NCBI GenBank assembly: GCA_023053545.1
Contig: JAKZAN010000004.1
Coordinates: 12,189,235-12,253,234 of the forward strand
DNA: 64,000 bases
DNA from: Lepidurus packardi
Taxonomy: Eukaryota > Arthropoda > Branchiopoda > Notostraca > Triopsidae
Direction of reading: 5' to 3'
The notes beneath the pieces are model-generated. The model had not been told where the DNA came from. It made no database searches and saw only the letters and a list, made by a program, of their open reading frames with translations. This document shows positions 36,769-48,299 of this stretch, one piece after another; within the stretch, counting starts at the first letter, position 1; every line of letters begins with the position of its first letter. A program made the position numbers and the translations under genes.

Positions 36769-37482
36769 AACTGGGATAGAAAACGAAAGCTAATTCTGCG
36801 CAAAACCTCGAAACGTACCTCCTGATGTGCAGTGTGCCACCGTCAAGATTTTGTTTCCTTTAGAGCAAGGGTTTATTTGGTATTGAATACGTATGTATTT
36901 AGTTGTAATGTAAGGTGATGGCAATTGCTGTGCCGGGATCACTGGAATTTAATAAAAATGTTACACACCTAAAATTTATTATTAATGCGGGAAAATCACT
37001 TTCATATATTTCACTTTATCAACAAGAATAAGAAGGGCTAAGAGAGCACTCTATGGGTAATACCTGGAAACGCATTTTCCTAGGTATGTATGTTCTTAAG
37101 AAATGAATTTGGCTGGAATGCTCTTAATGCACAGTGGGTTATATTGTTGTCTCTCTATCTCTGTGTAAACGAGAATTCCAAATCTAAATCATTCTTTATT
37201 TTTCTTCTAAGGAACATTCTTGATTTAACTGAAAACTTATCTGAATATTATACTTAACAGGAAGATGAAGACGTAAGGTTGACAAAAGAATTACCGAACA
37301 AGGTTTCAAGGTAACTTAAGACTTACCGCCTATTGTCCTCCATGTAACAGTCGCCAGTAATATACCGTCAAAACACAGGCCATACACCGGGGCAACTCAT
37401 GCATTCACCACGACACCCATTCCGTACCACAGTATGTTGATAAGGTTCAAAAAAGGTAACCGAGGAAGTCAACTTGGGCCGT

Positions 37483-37540
37483 GCCGGACTTGTAGCGTTA
37501 CTCCGGCCTGCTTCACAGCTGCGCAACAATGAAATTAAAG
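37483..37540. repeat. Hairpin module of the 110-bp satellite
   Basis: GCCGGACTTGTAGCGTTACT followed by CCGGC forms a 6-bp stem (GCCGGA/TCCGGC) around a 13-base loop. It is then followed by GCGCAACAATGA, as in other copies. The second-unit copy is at 42492-42545. Confidence 0.65.
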
Positions 37541-38079
37541 AAGCCGTTTCGGTAAAAACTTAGTAAAAAGAAATATGTATCTAATTTTGATGTTAAAGGA
37601 ACTCTAAGATCATTAAATCGTATTTGGTTTCATTGTTTAGAACATACAATGAGAAATAAGAATAAAAAAAGCCCCTTCTCTCGGCATGACTGGACTGCGA
37701 AGCGCCCATTAGGCATACCGGAGCAGAGCTAAGAAATCCGGCCAGGCCCCACTCGCTTAGCTGGGCCCATCATTTATTCATAGCGGAGCAACTGCAAGGC
37801 AAGCCGATGTAGCGCTACAAGTCCGGGCTGGCCCAAGTTGGTTTCCTGCGTTACCTTTCAGTTGGACCTCACCGTTAGTGTTAAAGTCAGTGAATTTTCC
37901 CCAGTTTTTATATGGTGAACATTTTAAATTCATATCAATATAGCTAAACTTTCCTGATGACATTCTACGTAATTTCAAGAGAATGAAGAACCTTCATGAA
38001 TGGTAATAAATGGACGAAGCACAGTGTTTAGAAAGATACTGAAAAGGAAAAACAAAGATACAGATGCTATTCGTCACCC

Positions 38080-38104
38080 GGGAGGGGGAGGGAGGGTGGG
38101 AGGG
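38080..38104 (+). other. G-quadruplex-forming run
   Basis: Five runs of three or more G separated by single bases (GGG A GGGGG A GGG A GGG T GGG A GGG) form a very strong G4 pattern. The copy in unit 2 is at 43087-43111. It lies downstream of the 3' end of the minus-strand gene E. Confidence 0.7.
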
Positions 38105-38281
38105 TGCGAACAGATGCAGAATTAGAACGATGAGGATGTCACACAATATGTAAATGAACGATGTTCTTGCGTATCCACAAACAAGTTCCTATAGAATGTG
38201 CACGCTGGTATAAATTCTTCAAAATTTTGTATTTCGAATGACCATGTCTTAAAAAGAACGTGTTGTATTAGACCCATCATT

Positions 38282-39231
38282 TTACCCCAAAACGCGAATA
38301 GGATTTAGAGCAATATTGCATTCATTGATACCACGTTTCAAATAGAAATAACCTTTCATGCCCCACTTTGGTCCAAACCAGTCATTCCTCAGGATCCAAA
38401 CGTCCACTCCGTCAATACTTCCATAACCCACTATCATCACTGGGAATTGTATCACGCTAGTATTCTGCTCCAAACATTATTTAAAACAGATTGATTAATT
38501 CAATAAAGTAAGTATTTTTTTAAATAGATTTTTTTTAAATCTTTTTTACCGGTTGCGATTTGTCAGTGTAACTGAAATCTGTAATCAATTCCGGACAAAA
38601 GTCCTCGGTATCCAAAATACCAGATCTGTAATTTTACTTATTATTTCTTTTCAATCCAGTTTAAACTTTAAGACCTTACCTGTAGTCAAATAATTCCTGG
38701 TATTCGTCACTCCAGTTTGTGATATTAACATACAAAGTTGCTAAGATGGGTCCGTTTTTTTTAATTACGCTAGCCATTTGGGTTTCGTCAAATAAAGAAG
38801 CAGAAAAATAATGTTGTAAAATTTCCAAATAAAATCAGATAGAGCCATGCTTTTGTCAGTTTACTTTTGTCAGTTTACGGTGTAAGGCAAAGCACACTCC
38901 ATGATTTTCTTTGCACTACAGACAAAAGGAAAGACAAAAGTTCAAATTAACCAAAGTTTCAAACTAACCAAAGTTAAAATCTTTGCAGTTTAAAAATCAA
39001 AGAAAAGTTCCGAAATTAAAGCTAAGCGACCAACCGACGTTTCCCATGAAAGTCAGGCCGGACTCGTAGCGTTAGTCCAGCCTGCAGAACGAGGCAACAA
39101 TGAATAATAGGCATGTTACCGTACGAATGGGCTCCTTCTACCCGGGATTCGTAGCGCAACTCCGGGTTGCGGTCGGGAAACAAGATAGTTTACCTGAACT
39201 CGCGCAGGGTTTTCGATGAGGCTGACATGAA
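38282..39231 (-). pseudogene. Pseudo-cathepsin E: truncated copy of F
   Basis: It keeps the last exon (about 38464-38282), exon 6 (38625-38550) and the 3' part of exon 5 (ending 38680). Compared with F it has lost the first part of exon 5 and most of exon 4 by deletions near 38795 and 38875. A remnant of exon 3 at about 39186-39230 ends at the tandem duplication junction; the promoter and exon 1 are absent. The remaining protein is nearly the same as F (for example VWILRNDWFGPKWGMKGYF). It is a broken host gene left by the duplication. Confidence 0.8.
39055..39185. repeat. Two hairpin modules
   Basis: GGCCGGACTCGTAGCGTTAG followed by TCCAGCC at 39057-39083, and CCCGGGATTCGTAGCGCAAC followed by TCCGGG near 39140-39170. 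Both share the (T/C)GTAGCG loop. Same pair in unit 2 at 44421-44450 and 44506-44536, inside an intron of gene F. Confidence 0.6.
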
Positions 39232-39975
39232 ATAGTTTCGGACAAAATATAAATGCAAGCAGGTGATAATAGATAATTCCCTGAAATAGCTTATAAATGA
39301 GCTTATAATAGCTTATAAATAGCTTACAATATAATGAAAAAGGAGCTAGTACATTGGGGAATCCTTTAAGATAGCGTTTCAATAGTTGGACTGCTGCTAC
39401 ATAGATGGCGAAAGTGTACAGTTTTCAAGAAAATGTTATGAATTAGGACGCTATTTTATGTTACAATATGTTTATTAATATTTGGGGTTAATTAGATTTT
39501 TTTATTGAGTCCACATCTTATCAGTAATTATTAATAAATTTCAACCTTTTCAATCACTGTTAAACTCAAACCCGAAAAATCACTGTGGAAGAATATACTG
39601 ATGAAAGCAAATAACTTCATTCCTTCAATAAATTGTCAAGCATACTGCCTATTAGAAACGCCCGGTATCCCGCATACGAATAGGCAAAAACGTAGACCAA
39701 TGAACGCTTGACAAACCGTTTGAATGCCTGTTTGAACAAAGAAAACAACCCTCCCATTGTCGTTTCACCCTCGCAGGAGGGGAACGAGGGCCATCTGGAA
39801 ATCCCCCCTCTCCACAGCGTTCTCCCACGTGTTGAATGCGTGGCATAGAAAGTTTGAAAAACAAAGAACTGTTTACCATATTAGTTTCAACGCTTACGGA
39901 GATTCATTTCCATATCTGTTGAATGATTGACAGCCGTACAGCAATACTAGGGGAATCTCCTACTTCATTTTCACC

Positions 39976-40012
39976 TATAAAACTACCACTGTTCCAATGG
40001 AAAAATATCAGT
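39976..40012 (+). promoter_or_regulatory. Core promoter of gene B: TATA box and TCAGT initiator
   Basis: TATAAA at 39976-39981 and TCAGT at 40008-40012, the same arrangement as before gene A. Confidence 0.65.
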
Positions 40013-40122
40013 CTCAAAAGAGCTCTGACCAGTCCAGTTGACAATTTTTAAAATTGCTTTTGGCTCTGTAATAGGCCGTTATTCTGTTCTTTTCCCTGCT
40101 TGTCAAGTAAGAACTTTCCAAA

Positions 40123-41777
40123 ATGGCTGCCTTCCACGCTCGAGTGCCTGGCCTGGTACATTTCCTATTGCTGGTTGCTGCCGCTACAGCCGTCCTGGCG
40201 CTGCCTACTGCCAACGAGGTAAATATTCCTTTTTTATTTTCTTAGGATCCTTGTTTACAGTTTTCGTAGCAAATTGTAAGTCGAACCATTATATGGTATA
40301 CACGTAACATTCACGTTTTAAAATGTCAATTTCATTTCACATTCTATAACTGCCCTTAATTTTACTATAAATGTATATATCGTCTTTTTAGCTTAAAAAA
40401 GTGTCCTACTGTAAAATTATTTCATTATTTGTGGTTTTACAAAAGATATTTTGTGAAATTTTTCACGATTAACAGGAGAATAAAAACGCAGTTCAAATTG
40501 ATGCGGAAGCCAGACGACGAGCTTTCCCGGTAAGTTGCAGTTCGTCGCAAACTTTCTTTCGCATGTCTGTGTTTTTTTGGCTTTGGTTTTTAAGGGAAAG
40601 TGATTCTAGGTGGATTATCGCTTCAGCAAATGCATGCCTCCCATAAGTGACGAATTCACTCTAGGAACTAGCGAATGCATAATAACATTCTGGGCGTTTC
40701 CAGCCGTCTCTATGGCCGAATACCTGGACTGCGAGGCAAGCCCCGGTAAGGTTCTGCGTACTTTCAGGTAAAACTAAGAAGGCACTATAACAAACGAAGA
40801 ACAAATGAACAAAGCAATTTTACCATTTGGTATTTAGTGATGAGCAGGTCCTGGAATGTGCGTTGCCCACCTATTATTCGTGTGTTTTGCCTAATTTCAA
40901 GAAAGTAACAGACGCCTTAGACTACCTCCTCTACGTTGGTATCGCTTTGAATAAGACTTACTTTGAAGCAGTAAGTTTTCATTTTTTAAGACGCTTTACC
41001 TCAATTCATAATTCCGCTTGGCAGATTATAAGTTGAAGTAAACGTTTGAAGTAAAAAAAGTAAAAGTTGAAGTAAAAAGTTTGAAAGTTGTATGGTGTCA
41101 ATCAACATCTCTTTCACACTTTTGTTTATTCCTTTTTAGGAAGATTTTTTGGAAGGACAAAGTCAAATCGACACTTGCCATGCAAACAAAGTACAAGTTG
41201 CATACAGGTTGAAGAAAGGCTACTGGAATTTAAAGCCATTTGACGAGCAACATATGGCTAAGGAAGTCAAGAAACGAGGACCCATTTTAGCAACATTGTA
41301 CTTGGATATAACAAAAATTGAAGACGCGGCCACTTACGCGTAAGTACACCTTTGCTCAACGTTCTAACACCTTGTGGTTTCATTGCTTCCAAGGCAGAAT
41401 TCGTCAAATAGTAAAATCTTTTTTTTTTTTTATCTGAAACAGTGCTGGGATCTTTGACAGTGATACCTTTTGTCCGAACACGGTTGCCGGTTTCAGCTAT
41501 AGTGGGGATGTAACATAAAGATAATCAGATTAACGGACGAACACTTGTTTTCTAAAAATTCTACATTTCCTTTCCAATGATATCTTAGGAATCGATGACT
41601 GCTGGGGCCACGTACCCTGTTATGGTCGTCGGTTATGGTAGATTTGATGGAGTCAAGGTCTGGATTCTTCGCAATGAGTGGTTAGGACCGACTTGGGGCA
41701 TGGGAGGATATTTCTACCTGAAGCGCGGAATCAATGCCTGCGGCATTGCTCTTAATCCCATCCGAGTCTTGGGCTAA
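40123..41777 (+). CDS. Pseudo-cathepsin B: secreted papain-fold protein, inactive
   Basis: Seven exons: 40123-40218, 40476-40529, 40610-40767, 40838-40970, 41140-41339, 41453-41519 and 41589-41777; 298 residues. It is the tandem duplicate of A and differs by many substitutions and a three-codon shorter exon 6. The active-site region reads ECIITFWAFPAVSMAEY, with Phe at the catalytic Cys position, and TYPVMVVGYG, with Tyr at the His position; Asn is kept (ILRNEW). The frame is open throughout, and all splice sites are normal. The signal peptide (MAAFHARVPGLVHFLLLVAA) has several changes from A. An open frame with many replacements suggests it is functional. Role unknown. Confidence 0.83.
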
Positions 41778-43287
41778 AACTGGGAGAGAACACGAAAGCT
41801 AATTATGCGCAAAACCTCGAAACGTACCTTCTGATGTGCAGTGTGCAACCTTCATGATTTTTTTTCCTTTAGAGCAAGAGTTTATTTTCTATTTAATACG
41901 TATTTGTTTAGTCATACTGTAAGGTGATGGGAATTGCTGTGTCGGGATCACTGAAATTTAATAAAAATGTTACACACCCAAAATGTATAATTAACGCTTT
42001 AAAATCACTTTCATATATTTTACTTTATCAACAAGAATAAGAAGTGCTAAAGGAGAATTCTATGGGTAATACTTGAAAACACGTTTTCCTATGTATACAT
42101 GTTCTTAAAAAATGAATTCGGCTGGAATGCTCTTAATGCACAGTGGGTTATATTGTTGTCTCTCTATCTCTGTGTAAACGAGAATTCCAAATCTAAATCA
42201 TTCTTTATTTTTCTTCTAAGGAACATTCTTGATTTAACTGAAAACTTATCTGAATATTATACTTAACAGGAAGATGAAGACGTAAGGTTGACAAAAGAAT
42301 TACCGAACAAGGTTTCAAGGTAACTTAAGACTTACCGCCTATTGCCCCCTATGTAACAGTCGCCGGTAATATGTCGTCAAAACACAGGCCATACACCGTT
42401 GCAACTCATGCATTCAACATGACACTCATTCCGTACCACAGTATGTTGATAAGGTTCAAAAAAGGTAACCGAGGAAGTCAACTTGGGCCGTGCCGGACTT
42501 GTAGCGTTACTCCGGCCTGCTTCACAGCTGCGCAACAATGAAATTAAGGAAGCCGTTTCGGTAAAAACTTAGTAAAAAGAAATATGTATCAAATTTTGAT
42601 GTTAAAGGAACTCTAAAATCATTAAATCGTATTTGGTTTCATTGTTTAGAACATACAATGAGAAATAAGAATAAAAAAAGCCCCTTCTCTCGGCATGACT
42701 GGACTGCGAAGCGCCCATTAGGCATACCGGAGCAGAGCTAAGAATTCCGGCCAGGCCCCACTCGCTTAGCTGGGCCCATCATTTTCATAGCTGAGAAACT
42801 CCAAGGCAAGCCGATGTAGCGCTACAAGTCCGGGCTGGCCCAAGTTGGTTTCCTGCGTTACCTTTCATTTGGACCTCACCGTTAGTGTTAAAGTCAGTGA
42901 ATTTTCCCCAGTTTTAATATGGTGAACATTTTAAATTTATATCAATATAGCGAAACTTTCCTGATGACATTCTACGTAATTTCAAGAGAATGAAGAACCT
43001 TCATGAATGGTAATAAATGGACGAAACACAGTGTTTAGAAAGATACTGAAAAGGAAAAACAAAGATACAGATGCTATTCGTCACCCGGGAGGGGGAGGGA
43101 GGGTGGGAGGGTGCGAACAGATGCAGAATTAGAACGATGTGGATGTCACACAATATGTAAATGAACGATGTTCTTGCGTATCCACAAACAAGTTCCTATA
43201 GAGTGTGCACGCTGGTATAAATTCTTCAAAACTTTATATATCAAATGACCATGTCTTAAAAAGAACGTGTTGTATTAGATCCATCAT

Positions 43288-45249
43288 TTACCCCAAAACG
43301 CGAATAGGATTTAGAGCAATATTGCACTCATTGATACCACGTTTCAAATAGAAATAACCTTTCATGCCCCACTTTGGTCCAAACCAGTCATTCCTCAGAA
43401 TCCAAACGTCCACTCCGTCAATACTTCCATAACCCACTATCATCACTGGGAATTGTATCACGCTAGCATTCTGCTCCAAACATTATTTAAAACAGATTGA
43501 TTAATTCAATAAAGTAAGTATTTTTTTAAATAGATTTTTTTAAAATCTTTTTTACCGGTTGCGATTTGTCAGTGTAACTGAAATCTGTAATCAATTCCGG
43601 ACAAAAGTCCGCGGTATCCAAAATACCAGATCTGTAATTTTACTTATTATTTCTTTTCAATCCAGTTTAAACTTTAAGACCTTACCTGTAGTCAAATAAT
43701 TCCTGGTATTCGTCACTCCAGTTTGTGATATTAACATATAAAGTTGCTAAGATGGGTCCGTTTTCTTTAATTACGCTAGCCATTTGGGTTTCGTCAAAAG
43801 GCTTTAAATTCCTATAACCCTCTTTGAACTGGTACGCAATATCCACTCTATTAGCATGGCAAAAATTGACGTCCATAATCGATGTAGACTCAGCATCTTC
43901 CTGTTTATTCCCACAAATTTTTTAAAAAATAATTAAAAATCCAAATAAAAGAAACAGAAAAATAATTTTGTAAAATTTCCAAATAAAATCAGATAGAGCC
44001 ATGCTTTTGTCAGTTTACTTCAATTGCAGAATGCTTAATTACTAACTGATTTATTCAGTTAATATTAAAAAAATCTGTTTAGAGATCTAAATTATCAATT
44101 AAAATTTTATTTCTTAAATTGAAGTAAATGACATTTTACTCCAGAAAGTTAAAAATCATACCCATTTATCGTAAGTAGCTTTGAGAGCTACTCCTGCATA
44201 GATCAGGTAGTCTAAAGCACTTGTTAGTGTCTTGTAATTAGATAAATTACAAGCTGCTACGGTGTAAGGCAAAGCACACTCCATGATTTGCTTTGCACTA
44301 CAGACAAACGGAAAGACAAAAGTTCAAATTAAGCAAAAGGTTAAATGTTTGCAGTTTAAAAATCAAATAAAAGTTCCGACATTAAAGCTAAGCGACCAAC
44401 CGACGTTTCCCATGAAAGTCAGGCCGGACTCGTAGCGTTAGTCCAGCCTGCAGAACGAGGCAACAATGAATAATAGGCATGTTACCGTACGAATGGGCTC
44501 CTTCTACCCGGGATTCGTAGCGCAACTCCGGCTTGCGGTCGGGAAACAAGATACTTTACCTGAACTCGCGCAGGGTTTTCGATGAGGATGACATGCAGTC
44601 GATGTATTCCGCCACAGCGACGGCTGGAAGAGCCCATGACGTAAATTTGCATTTCCTTGGATCAGTATTGTTTTCCTTATATGCAAATTCTTCTGCTATG
44701 AGAGGCATGCATCGATTTTGACGAAAATCCACCTGAAATCTCCTTTATTAATTATTTTTTCTTTACATTGTAAATTGCCCTAGTAATTAAACAATATCTC
44801 ATTCTTGAATCTTTTCCAGCAACAAAATTTAGTAGCTGATCTTCATTTTGCTATTCATCGTGAAATAATTCTTTAAGTAACGAAAATTTAATGATCATAT
44901 TCTGATTTAACTAGTTATTATTATTTTTTTAGTTTCACATTTAAGTAATAAATTTGCTACAAAATTACAATTGCGTGACAGGAGAAATGCCACTTCAGTG
45001 CCATATGTTCCGTTTTAGAATAAATTTTAATAATAAATTTTAACAGTGAATGTAACTTTTCATTGATTTATAAATTGTTGCACGACCGTATTTAATTAAT
45101 GGTAATATTTAAAAAAAAAAACAAGTACTTTAGAAAGAAATAAAAAATGTTACCTCGTTCAGAGTGTCAGAAAGTGCTTGAATCACTGTAAACATAACAG
45201 GTAGCAGAAATAGTACCCGCTGAAGTAATCGCATAAGAAAGTTCGTCAT
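43288..45249 (-). CDS. Pseudo-cathepsin F: divergent member, Ser at the Cys site
   Basis: Six exons: 45249-45154, 44732-44560, 44297-44162, 43900-43686, 43631-43556 and 43470-43288 (last acceptor could be 3 bases earlier); 292 residues. It is read opposite to A and B. The signal peptide (MTNFLMRLLQRVLFLLPVMF) is unlike theirs, the short second exon of A is missing, and exon 3 is five codons longer. The active-site region reads RKCKFTSWALPAVAVAEY, placing Ser at the catalytic Cys, and FPVMIVGYG, placing Phe at the His. The rest follows the papain fold (IMECALP, GPILATLY, ILRNDWFGPKWGMKGYF). Ser without His should not make a working protease. Hairpin satellite modules sit in the intron after exon 3. 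Confidence 0.8.
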
Positions 45250-45574
45250 TCGACGTTCTGGCAAAACTGAGAACGAACAGGACAAAATAAAGAACCTCAG
45301 AGCGGAAAAAAACACACTTTGTATGACAGAGTAGAGAAACAGTGAGGGACTGGGGGGGGATACTATGAACAGTCGTATGACCACATTTATTATTCTTAAT
45401 TACCATATAATTATTATTCCCCTAGCTGTGTATGCCACACAGGTGTTATGAGCTACGTATGCAAGTATGTTCCTGCGGTCCACGTTTTAGTTTTCCCCAC
45501 ACTTCCACGTGGGGAGGAATAGGTGGGGCTATGACACTCCCGTCTAAACGCAAAGGCTTCCGATGCTTCCCAGA

Positions 45575-45830
45575 AGATCAACCCGGACTTGTAGCATTAG
45601 TCCGGCCTGCCTCGGTGCCATGCCGAACGACGTAACAGTGAATAGAAAGCGTCAATTGACACGGGCGGCGGCGTTTCCCAAACGATCAACCCGGACTTGC
45701 AACATTAGTCCGGCCTGCCTGGGTGCAATGCCGAAAGATGCAACAGTGAATAATAAGCGTTCACTAACTAGGATGCCGCTTCCCATCAGCTGAGGCCGGA
45801 CTTGTAGCGTTATTCCGGCCTGCCTTGGCG
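45575..45830. repeat. Hairpin satellite, three tandem units of about 105-108 bp
   Basis: CCCGGACTTGTAGCATTAG with TCCGGCCTGC at 45582, a variant at 45690 and GCCGGACTTGTAGCGTTAT with TCCGGCC at 45794, each followed by a GCAACAGTGAATAAT-like stretch and by CGCTTCCCA-like text. The period and core match the 3.6-4.15-kb array on the other strand. Confidence 0.7.
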
Positions 45831-46264
45831 ATGCGCAAGGGCGCCATCTATACTGTCCTTTCACACACGCAGGAGAAGAGGGAAATCTCCCCTTTCAGCA
45901 GCACTTTCCCTGCCCGTCATTTCCGGGTAGATTTCCATATAGGTGACAACAGCAATAGCAACTTTTGGAAAACAGTACGAGTGAAATTACGGGAGCCATT
46001 GCGTGGCAAAGTTTAGTATATCAGTCTCATAGCTTAGGGAGATTTATTTCCATAATAATCGAATGATTGACAGCCGTACAGTAATACTAGGGGAAACTAC
46101 TAACTTGATTTACAAGCCTAAAACTGCGACTGTTCCAGTGGAAAAGCATCAGTCTCTAAAGAGCTCTGACCAGTCCAGTTGACAAGTTTTAAAATTGCTT
46201 CTGGCTCTGTAATAGTTTGTTACTCTGTTCTTTTCCCAGCTCACCAAGTGAGGAATTTTCCAAA

Positions 46265-47887
46265 ATGGCTGCCTTCCACGTTCGAGTTCCTGACATGGTG
46301 CATTTCCTGTTGCTGGTTGCTGCCTCCACAGGCGTCCTGGCGCTGTCTACGGCCAACGAGGTAATTACTCATTGTTTAGTTTCTTAAGATCATTGACTAG
46401 TCTTTTCATTGAAAATTGTATTTCCATACCTTTATATCGTATATAAGAGACGTTCATTAAAGCTGCCCTTAATTTTACAATTAATGAGGACCCATCTGTA
46501 TTATTTTTTAAATCAGTTCTACTTGTAAACTTAGTAAATTATTTGCGGTTTCAGAGAAATCATTTTCTAAAATGTTTCCGCTTTATAGGAGAGTAAAGAC
46601 GCAGTTAAACTTGAAACGAAAGCTAGCAACTGACAAAAGTTCCCGGTAATTTGCATTTTGTCGCTATTCTTTTTTATTTATTTTTTTTATTTTTGCGTGT
46701 TTGCGTTGTTTTTTTTGGCTTCTGTTTTTAACACACAAAATTCTAGGTGGATTATCGCCACAAAAAATGCATGCCTCCCATACGACAAGAATTCACTCTA
46801 GGAACTAGCGAATGCATAATAACATTCTGGGCGCTTCCAGCCGTCTCTATGGCCGAGTACCGGGACTGCGAGGCAAGCCCCGGTAAGATTCTGCGTACTT
46901 TCAGGTAAAACTAACAAGCCACTATAAATAACAAAGAACAACTGACGAAGCAATTTTACCGTTCGGTATTTAGTACTGAGCAGGTCCTAGAATGTGCGTT
47001 GCCCTCCAGTTATTCGTGTTATTTGCCTAATTTCAAGAAAGTAACACAAGCTTTAGACTACCTCATCAACACTGGTATCTCCTTGAACACGACTTACTCT
47101 GAAGCGGTAAGTTTATATTTTTTAAGACGCTTTACCTCAATTCATAATTCCACTTGGCAGATTATAAGTTGAAGTAAACGTTTGAAGTGAAAAGTTTGAA
47201 AGTTTTATGGTGTCAATCAACATCTCTTTCACACTTTTGTTTGTTCTTTTGTAGGAAGATTTTGAGGAGAGACAAAGTCAAATCGACACTTGCCATGCAA
47301 ACAAAGTACAAGTTGCATACAAGTTGAAAAAGGGCTACTGGAATTTAAAGCCATTCGACGAGCAAAATATGGCTAAGGAAATCGAGAAAAGAGGACCCAT
47401 CTTAGCAACATTGAACTTGGATTTAACACAAATGGGAGGAGTGGCCACTTACGAGTAAGTATTATCACCTTTGCTCCACGTTCTAACACCTTGTGGTTTG
47501 ATTGCTTCCAAGGCAGAACTCGTTAAATAGTAAAGTCTTTTTTTTAATATGAAACAGTGCTGGGATTTCTGACAGTGATACCCTTTGCCCGAACACGGTT
47601 ACCCGTTTCAGCTCTAATCTTCTGGATGTAACAGAAAGATAATCAGATTAACGAACGAACACTTGTTTTTCTAAAAATTTTATATTTCCTTTCCAATGAA
47701 GAGAATTACTGTTGGGTTCACGTACCCTGTTATGGTCGTCGGTTATGGTAATGTTTATGGAATCAAGGTCTGGATTCTTCGCAACGAGTGGTTAGGACAG
47801 ACTTGGGGCATGGGAGGATATTTCTACCTGAAGCGCGGAGTCAATGCCTGCGGCATTGCTGTTAATCCCATCCAAGTCTTGGGCTAA
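46265..47887 (+). pseudogene. Pseudo-cathepsin C: third plus-strand copy, with a stop
   Basis: Seven exon positions match A and B: 46265-46360, 46589-46645, 46747-46904, 46974-47106, 47255-47454, 47558-47627 and 47702-47887. Exon 2 contains TGA at 46631-46633 and has a weaker donor (GTAATT). Exon 2 starts and ends in phase 0, so leaving it out would still give an open protein from exon 1 to 3, as F does naturally. Upstream, the TATA box of A, B and D reads CTAAAA here, while TCAGT is kept (about 46150). The last exon uses AATGAAG as acceptor. The active-site region (ECIITFWALPAVSMAEY; TYPVMVVGYG) is like B. Either a decaying gene or a member expressed without exon 2. Confidence 0.7.
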
Positions 47888-48099
47888 AACTGGGACAGAA
47901 AGCGGAAGCTAATTCTACCTAGAAAACAATAATTTATCTTCTATTTAACCTATATTACTTGGCGTTCATAATTTTAAGGTGATGGAAGTATTGTTTAGGG
48001 ATAACTGAAATGCAATAAAAGTATCTGGTTTCTGAAAAAATATCTAGTTAATAAAATAATAAAAGTATCTAGTTTCTGGTTGCTTTTTACTTATGTCAT

Positions 48100-48275
48100 G
48101 CTGTAGTTTCCGTTCATCTGATTCGTCTGATTCCGTCTCATTCCGTTCCGTTCATCTCGTTCATTCATCTCGTTCATTCATCTCGTTCGTTCATCTCGTT
48201 CGTTCATCTCGTTCATCTCGTTCATTCATCTCGTTCGTTCATCTCGTTCATCTCGTTCATCTGATTCATTTCGTT
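48100..48275. repeat. Short tandem repeat on TTCATCTCG
   Basis: About 15 imperfect copies of a 9-13-base unit (TTCATCTCG, TTCATTCATCTCG). Any open frame across it is a by-product. Confidence 0.85.
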
Positions 48276-48299
48276 CATGAATTTTGGGTGTGCAACATT

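Larger units (their letters stand above)
33356..39231. repeat. Tandem segmental duplication, unit 1
   Basis: This 5.9-kb block is repeated as 39232-44596. Shared landmarks in the same order include ATAAATGCAAGCAGGTG at the left edge, gene A or B, a G-rich run (38080 or 43087) and minus-strand gene E or F. The left edge lies 40 bp past the metalloproteinase stop. The right edge cuts gene E inside its third exon, where sequence jumps straight to the metalloproteinase 3' flank. Differences are mostly point changes and short indels, plus the solo LTR present only here. Confidence 0.88.
39232..44596. repeat. Tandem segmental duplication, unit 2
   Basis: Second copy of 33356-39231. It holds genes B and F. 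F runs on past the right edge and is complete, which shows that unit 1 carries the derived, truncated E. A stretch of 34016-34827 in unit 1 is missing here, in part by deletion, since gene C upstream sequence still matches its right part. Confidence 0.88.
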
